DNA from: DASUFH01 sp036274645 | Lineage (GTDB): Bacteria > Acidobacteriota > Terriglobia > 20CM-2-55-15 | Assembly: GCA_036274645.1 (NCBI GenBank) | Contig: DASUFH010000119.1 | Coordinates: 1 to 27,338, forward strand | Length of the DNA stretch: 27,338 nt | Direction: 5' to 3' | Shown: positions 22,999 to 27,338 of the stretch, one piece after another | How positions within the stretch are numbered: position 1 is the stretch's first letter | How the letters are laid out: each line of letters begins with the position of its first letter | Notes under the pieces: generated by a model | What the model saw: only the letters and a program-made list of their open reading frames with translations | Database searches by the model: none | What the model was told of the DNA's origin: nothing | Made by a program: the position numbers and the translations under genes

Positions 22999-24156
22999 CT
23001 ACAGCGGACGGAACTTCACCCACTTCGCGCCGCGCTTCGCGCTTTTCACGGCGGCTTCGATAAACGCCATTCCCTCGATGCCGTCGTCGATGGTGGGAAA
23101 ATCCAGGTCGGCGGGAAGCCGCCGGCCTTCCACCTCGGCCGCGACGGCCCGAAAGACCTCCTGATAGATGTTGCCGAATGCTTCGAGGTAGCCCTCGGGG
23201 TGACCGAACGGGATGCGCGTAAACTTCTTTGCGTTGTCGCTGACGTAACCATTACCGCGCCGCCAGATTTCCCGGGGCCTGTCGGGATACTTCACAACCA
23301 GCTCGTTCGGGTGCTCCTGATGCCATTCCAGGGCAGCCTTCTCGCCGTACACGCGGATGTTGAGATTGTTCTCGTCGCCAACGGAAATCTGCGAGGCGTG
23401 CAGCACTCCTTTCGCGCCGCCGCGGTAACGCACCAGGATATTTCCGTCGTCATCAAGCTTGCGGCCCTTCACGAACGTGGTGAGGTCCGCGCACAGTTCG
23501 GCGATGTGCAGACCGGTGATGTAACGGGCCAGATTCTCCGCATGCGTCCCGATGTCTCCGATGCATCCAGCGGCTCCGCTTCGCTTCGGATCGGTGCGCC
23601 ATGACGCCTGCTTCTGGCCGGTTGCTTCGAGGTGTGTGGAAAGCCAACCCTGCGGATACTCGACGACCACCTTACGGATTGCGCCCAGATGTCCCGCGCG
23701 CACAAGGTCACGCGCCTGCTTCACCATGGCGTTGCCGGTGTAGTTGTGCGTCAACGCGAAGACCTTTTTCGTCCTGGCAACGATCTTCTTCAGCGCGCGC
23801 GCTTCTGCCAGATCGAATGTCACGGGTTTGTCGCAAACGACGTTGAAGCCCGACTCGAGAAACAGTTTGGCGGGTGGGAAATGCTGGTGGTTGGGAGTCA
23901 CGATCACGACAAAGTCGAGACGCCTGTCTGTCGGCATGGCGGCCTCGCCCTTAGCCATGGCGGCATAGGTCGGATAGACGCGGGCCGGATCGAGAAACAG
24001 GTCGCGACCGGAAGCCATGGAGCGCTCCGGATCCGCCGAAAACGCGCCCGCAATGAGATCGGCCCGGCCGTCCATCTGCGCGGCGATGCGATGCACCGCG
24101 CCGATGAAAGCGCCCTGACCGCCGCCGATCATTCCAAAACGAAGTTTGCGATTCAT
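22999..24156 (-). CDS. Gfo/Idh/MocA family oxidoreductase
   Basis: The 385-residue protein starts with an NAD(P)-binding Rossmann fold (LRFGMIGGGQGAFIGAVHR). It has the family's VTPNHQHFPPAKLFLESGFNVVCDKPVTFDLAEA stretch at about 105-138 with the catalytic-type CDKP lysine, the GDIGTHAENLARY segment with Asp and His (about 205-217), and the C-terminal alpha/beta domain ending WVKFRPL. It probably oxidises or dehydrogenates a sugar or cyclitol with NAD(P); the substrate is not predictable. No secretion signal is present. It lies 83 bp downstream of the AlkC-like gene on the same strand, with no evident functional link. Confidence 0.92.
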   Translation of the reverse strand: MNRKLRFGMIGGGQGAFIGAVHRIAAQMDGRADLIAGAFSADPERSMASGRDLFLDPARVYPTYAAMAKGEAAMPTDRRLDFVVIVTPNHQHFPPAKLFLESGFNVVCDKPVTFDLAEARALKKIVARTKKVFALTHNYTGNAMVKQARDLVRAGHLGAIRKVVVEYPQGWLSTHLEATGQKQASWRTDPKRSGAAGCIGDIGTHAENLARYITGLHIAELCADLTTFVKGRKLDDDGNILVRYRGGAKGVLHASQISVGDENNLNIRVYGEKAALEWHQEHPNELVVKYPDRPREIWRRGNGYVSDNAKKFTRIPFGHPEGYLEAFGNIYQEVFRAVAAEVEGRRLPADLDFPTIDDGIEGMAFIEAAVKSAKRGAKWVKFRPL

Positions 24157-24239
24157 TGATTCATCTCATCCAAACGGCGGCGAAGGCCGCAGCGTTCGCC
24201 GGAAATTCGAAAATGGTTCGGAGCATCTTAACCGCGCCG

Positions 24240-25427
24240 TTACACCCGGGACCTCTTCTTTTTGGACGGCGTCTTCGCCTGCGTCCTTCCCTTCACCCGC
24301 TTCGAGGGCGCCGCCACCACGTCAAAAGCGCCCGCGTGAAACTCCGTTCCGTTCACGAGGACATCCACCACATGCCGGCCTGGCCGGGGCTTTCGCGTCG
24401 TATGTACGGCCAGGGAAATCTTCGTAGTCAACGCCGCCCGCGCGCGGGCGGCCAGATCGATCTTCCGCAGCTTGAACACCTTTCGCGAAGTCCGGCCGCC
24501 CGCTTTCACGAAGTGGACGGCCAGATCCACGAGCAGCGCCTGCGGCCCGCGCGCCTGGCTGCGCAGCGTGAAACTCACGACCACGGAATCGCCGATGTGC
24601 GCCCGCCTCGGCCGAAAGCGTACATCTTCGAGCGCAACCGCTGCCTTCCCGCCAAAGCCGAGGAGCGCAAGCGCGCCCGGTTCGCCGCGCTTCACCGCGC
24701 TGCGCAGCGCGTGTTCGACAAGGGCGCGCCGCTCACTGGAGGCCTGCTGGAGCCAGGCGGCGCACGTCGCGACTAAAAGCGCCGGATGGATCTTCCCGAG
24801 GTCGTTCAGGTTGTTCGCCACACTGCGGCGCACCAGTGTGGCGCGGTCGTCTTTCAGCAGCTCGAGCAGGCCGAGTACACGATCCGGATTTCGGTCGAGC
24901 CACGGAACGCGAATCGCCCAGGGCAGCCGGAGCCGCGTCCCCTCGGAGGCAAGGCGGCGGACATGAGCGTTGTCGTCACGCGTCCATACAGAAAGCGTCG
25001 CCAACGTGCGTTCCGGGTCTCGCAGAAGGAAATGGCGGATGCTGAATTCCGCGCTGAAACGTTTGGTCAGCTGGTATTGCGCTCGCATCGACACGTCGAA
25101 GTGATCAAGCCCGTTCTCCGCCACGAAGAACACGTGCGGAAGATAGAAAAACGGGGCCATCCCCACACCAACGAGCTCGTCGGTGGCATGTTCCGGCCCG
25201 AGAGAGCGAAGCAACACGTCGATCGCCTCGGGATACGCCGGCGGCAGGTGTCGGGCAAGTGAGGCCGCGATGAGCTTTGCCCGATCGAGCAATTCCAGAC
25301 CGTCCAGACCGGCGGTCGCCCCGGCAATGAATCGCGGCGCGGGAAAGCGGGGATAGACACGCTCGAGATCACCTGCAAGCTTGCGGACGATCGCCGCGGA
25401 GAAAAATGTTTTCAGCGGCTCAGCCAT
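24240..25427 (-). CDS. alkC: AlkC-like DNA alkylation repair glycosylase with C-terminal Ig-like domain
   Basis: The 395-residue protein opens AEPLKTFFSAAIVRKLAGDL and then has alpha-helical HEAT-like repeats of the AlkC/AlkD superfamily. These include VWTRDDNAHVRRLASEGTRLRLPWA at about 147-171 and DDRATLVRRSVANNLNDLGK near 192-211. From about 270 to 365 it switches to a beta domain (ARIGDSVVVSF-like HIGDSVVVSFTL, VDLAVHFVKAGGRTSRKVFKL, PGRHVVDVLVNG), the Ig-like module known from AlkC enzymes. It ends in a Lys/Arg-rich tail. Such enzymes remove 3-methyl-adenine-type lesions without base flipping. The gene is divergent from the cupin gene 110 bp away. The start has only a weak ribosome binding site. 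Confidence 0.82.
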   Translation of the reverse strand: MAEPLKTFFSAAIVRKLAGDLERVYPRFPAPRFIAGATAGLDGLELLDRAKLIAASLARHLPPAYPEAIDVLLRSLGPEHATDELVGVGMAPFFYLPHVFFVAENGLDHFDVSMRAQYQLTKRFSAEFSIRHFLLRDPERTLATLSVWTRDDNAHVRRLASEGTRLRLPWAIRVPWLDRNPDRVLGLLELLKDDRATLVRRSVANNLNDLGKIHPALLVATCAAWLQQASSERRALVEHALRSAVKRGEPGALALLGFGGKAAVALEDVRFRPRRAHIGDSVVVSFTLRSQARGPQALLVDLAVHFVKAGGRTSRKVFKLRKIDLAARARAALTTKISLAVHTTRKPRPGRHVVDVLVNGTEFHAGAFDVVAAPSKRVKGRTQAKTPSKKKRSRV

Positions 25428-25473
25428 TCGCCGGAAAGCCTACCACCAATGCCGGCTCCGCCCCCGCCGCGTC

Positions 25474-25502
25474 TTGTGAAGGTCCGGAACTGGCGTGATA
25501 CT
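25474..25502 (+). promoter_or_regulatory. Candidate sigma-70 promoter of the cupin gene
   Basis: TTGTGA (25474-25479) and GATACT (25497-25502) are separated by 17 bp, each matching 4 of 6 consensus bases. The predicted start of transcription would lie about 30 bases before the ATG. GGAGG at 25526-25530 is 7 nt from the ATG. The spacing is good but the hexamers are mediocre. Confidence 0.4.
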
Positions 25503-25537
25503 CTTCCCTGCGCTATCCATCCAACGGAGGAATTTCG

Positions 25538-26005
25538 ATGAAGAAGGTGTTTGGTTTCGTGCTCTGCTGCTCGCTGGCGCTCGTAGTCTTCATGTCGGAC
25601 GCCGGTAAGGTGACCGCCCAGGACGCCACAGCGCCCGTGCGCCTCGACCGCGAAAAGATCTCCGGTCTCGGCCTGACGGCCATACCGCCGGACGCCTACA
25701 AGGACATCCTCGTTGCCGGCCAGCTCAACATGAAGGTTGCCACGCTTTTCTCCGGCAAGGAACTCAGCGTCTCCATCTTTGAATGCACCCCCGCGAAAAC
25801 CGATCACCGCACACGTCCGAACGACTCCGATGAATTCGTCTACGTGTTGAGCGGCAAGCTGATCCTCACGGAGCCTGCAGGCACAGTGCATCAGTTTCAG
25901 GCGGGCGACACCCTGGTGCTTCCTGCGGGCTATACGGGCACATGGGAAATGCAGGGAAACTACCGGGAGATCGCCATCACTGCAAAGAAGCAGCGGGCCC
26001 GGTAG
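25538..26005 (+). CDS. Secreted cupin-domain protein
   Basis: The 155-residue protein has a signal peptide (VFGFVLCCSLALVVFMSDAG) and a single cupin barrel at about 60-145. The first cupin motif region reads KTDHRTRPNDSDEFVYVLSGKL: one histidine and a glutamate are present, but the usual HxH is replaced by HRT. The second motif region, VHQFQAGDTLVLPAGYTGTWE, has a Thr/Trp where the last metal-binding histidine is expected. Metal binding may therefore be altered or lost. The sequence resembles the cupin_3 (DUF861-type) group. Enzyme activity cannot be predicted. GGAGG 7 nt upstream supports the start. Confidence 0.85.
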   Translation: MKKVFGFVLCCSLALVVFMSDAGKVTAQDATAPVRLDREKISGLGLTAIPPDAYKDILVAGQLNMKVATLFSGKELSVSIFECTPAKTDHRTRPNDSDEFVYVLSGKLILTEPAGTVHQFQAGDTLVLPAGYTGTWEMQGNYREIAITAKKQRAR

Positions 26006-26065
26006 CCTTCGCGGAACGTTGAACTTCGGGGCGGTTTTCCTTATTCTTCCGCTTTGCTAAAAACA

Positions 26066-27338
26066 ATGAGGCGGTGGAGCGTGAAGTCGTTCCTCACATT
26101 CCTACCTTTGCTCGCCTGTGCCGTCTTATCGGCACAGGTTGTTCAGGACCGTCCCCCGTTTGCCATGCCCGGATCCGTGTGGGTCAACGGAGAGGTTTTG
26201 ACGACAAAAGGTGGCGAACCGGCCGGTGGTGTCGCTGTCGCAGCACTGGCTGTGCCCGAATCGAACACGGTGATTCCTCCGGGAGAGGCGAAGATCGTCG
26301 CCGCAACGCAAACGAACAGCTTCGGTCGCTATAGCTTGCAGGTTCCAGGATTTTCCGGGGGCGCACGGTACTTCATCGCCGTCGGAACCTATTCTCCGAG
26401 CGTGGCCGAGCAACTGGCCGGTGTCGTCGCGAGAAGCGGCGGCCCGAATTCTGCCACGCTGGAACAGCCGAGGAATCTCTTCAAGATCCGCGGACGTGTC
26501 GAGGGGCCGATCGCTGGTCCAGGCGTGCCGCCGAGCCCCGAGGTCCGGCTGACGGCCAGAAACAGCCTTGCGCTGAACGCCAGGGTCGGCCCGGATCGAT
26601 CTTTTGAGTTTGTCAATGTTCCGCCAGGGACGTATTCGTTGCGTGTGACACCGGATGCCTCGATGGAACCGGTTGAAGTGGTGATCCTCGACAAAGACGT
26701 TGTTAACGTGGCCGTTGTTGTTCCCCCGAGAGTTCGGCTGAGCGGAGCCTCTTCCATAGAAGAAGGAGCGCCGCTGCCGAGCTTTGCTCTGTCCTTCTGG
26801 GACGCCAGCGTCCCGAACTCAAAATCGATTTCAATCAAAGCGGGCCGGGACTTCTCTTTGCAGTTTCCGCCTGGCCGTTATCGGGTGACGGCTTCCCTGG
26901 CGCAGGAGTACGTCATCAAGACCGCAACCCTCTCCTCTCCCCAGGGCTCCATCGATCTTGCCGCGATCATCCGGGCCGGGGATCCGATTGACCTCACTGC
27001 CGGCGACACAAGAGTGGCGATGACGCTGGCCATGTCCCCGGATTTCGGGGCGAAGGTGAGCGGTCGCGTTACGAACAAGCGCGGAACTCGTCGGGGGGGA
27101 TCGGCTGTCCGGATCAGTGGCGCAGCCCTGGCGGACCCCGGCGACGCAACGATCGCTGCGGATGGGACGTTTGAGTTCTCGAAGATTCCTCGCGGTGAAT
27201 ACGATCTTTCAATAGTGAATAATGTGTGGGCGGAGAAGAAGCGGGTTGTGGTTCGTAACGAAGATGTCCGCGGCATCGAGATTGAATCTCCGCCCACGAA
27301 AGAAGTCCGCGGACAGCTGGTAATCGAAGGCGTCAGTG
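26066..27338 (+). CDS. Secreted carboxypeptidase-regulatory-like beta-sandwich protein (3' end cut by window)
   Basis: The frame stays open from ATG 26066 to the window end, giving 424 codons without a stop. It begins with a signal peptide (KSFLTFLPLLACAVLSAQ). It then has repeated beta-sandwich units of the carboxypeptidase-regulatory/transthyretin-like type: VNGEVLTTKGGEPAGGVAV with the NSFGRYSLQV turn, FKIRGRVEG with SFEFVNVPPGTYSLRV, and VSGRVTNKRG with TFEFSKIPRGEYDLSI. The recurring G-x-F-x-F-x-x-[IV]-P-x-G-x-Y signature is visible at least twice. Such proteins are numerous in Acidobacteriota and are probably structural or adhesive, sometimes preceding a TonB-dependent barrel. The start has no strong ribosome binding site; GTG at 26081 is an alternative. 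Confidence 0.82.
   Translation, partial: MRRWSVKSFLTFLPLLACAVLSAQVVQDRPPFAMPGSVWVNGEVLTTKGGEPAGGVAVAALAVPESNTVIPPGEAKIVAATQTNSFGRYSLQVPGFSGGARYFIAVGTYSPSVAEQLAGVVARSGGPNSATLEQPRNLFKIRGRVEGPIAGPGVPPSPEVRLTARNSLALNARVGPDRSFEFVNVPPGTYSLRVTPDASMEPVEVVILDKDVVNVAVVVPPRVRLSGASSIEEGAPLPSFALSFWDASVPNSKSISIKAGRDFSLQFPPGRYRVTASLAQEYVIKTATLSSPQGSIDLAAIIRAGDPIDLTAGDTRVAMTLAMSPDFGAKVSGRVTNKRGTRRGGSAVRISGAALADPGDATIAADGTFEFSKIPRGEYDLSIVNNVWAEKKRVVVRNEDVRGIEIESPPTKEVRGQLVIEGVS

Overview
The window is GC-rich, gene-dense DNA that reads like an environmental, probably soil, Acidobacteriota genome (Vicinamibacteria- or Bryobacter-like). This assignment is inferred from gene content. The main pointers are two paralogous secreted proteins opening with a YPTPGIPR segment followed by DGKPD repeats, a DUF6152 protein, many secreted esterases and a carboxypeptidase-regulatory-like protein at the right edge. 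There is also a multi-PAS histidine kinase and a DUF1326/DUF2182 pair. I see no rRNA, tRNA, CRISPR array, transposase or phage gene.

Layout. 1-1740: a doubtful gene end at the left edge, then a DUF1326 + DUF2182 pair. 1751-1846: three tandem 33-bp hairpin repeats that run into the 3' end of the convergent hybrid histidine kinase gene (1834-4560, minus). 4890-5480: a PPC/DUF296 protein. 5502-6527 (minus): an unusual fusion of an HPF/RaiA-type ribosome-hibernation domain with an ECF-like sigma-factor module. 6871-12030: a five-gene plus-strand cluster encoding a luciferase-like flavin monooxygenase, a stand-alone NRPS-type adenylation enzyme, a free carrier protein, a formyltransferase and a GNAT-like acyltransferase. 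This is a compact candidate biosynthetic pathway for a small modified amino acid, with no condensation or thioesterase domain in view. 12318-15839: a YCII/DGPF protein, a secreted GH88/105-type protein with a degenerate M14-like N-terminus, a YPTPGIPR-type secreted protein and a DUF6152 protein. 15950-19411 (minus): a likely three-gene operon of an Esterase-D-like hydrolase, a small unknown protein and a large tandem esterase whose first domain looks catalytically dead. 19874-22863: a membrane-anchored unknown (minus), diverging from a second YPTPGIPR protein and a secreted four-haem cytochrome c. 22999-25427 (minus): a Gfo/Idh/MocA oxidoreductase and an AlkC-like DNA glycosylase. 25538-27338: a cupin and a truncated secreted beta-sandwich protein.

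The intergenic spaces hold several repeat families. The commonest, at seven loci, is built on a hairpin (GGGCGGTC-TAT-GACCGCCC) preceded by GTAG. It occurs singly or as inverted pairs, which is the architecture of REP/REPIN elements mobilised in trans by RAYT transposases. A second family is based on CTCTCCC...GGGAGAG hairpins. A third element is a 179-bp, AT-rich, nearly perfect inverted repeat with arms of about 66 bp (12056-12234). At 19449-19861 a large element with REPIN-like ends encloses a long CTCTCCC-family palindrome. Several automatic start calls would read through these repeats, so I moved starts downstream to the nearest good ribosome binding site. In this window that site often sits only 4-5 nt from a GTG, TTG or ATG.

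The strongest candidates for something new are the HPF-sigma fusion and the divergently adjacent adenylation/carrier/formyltransferase cluster.
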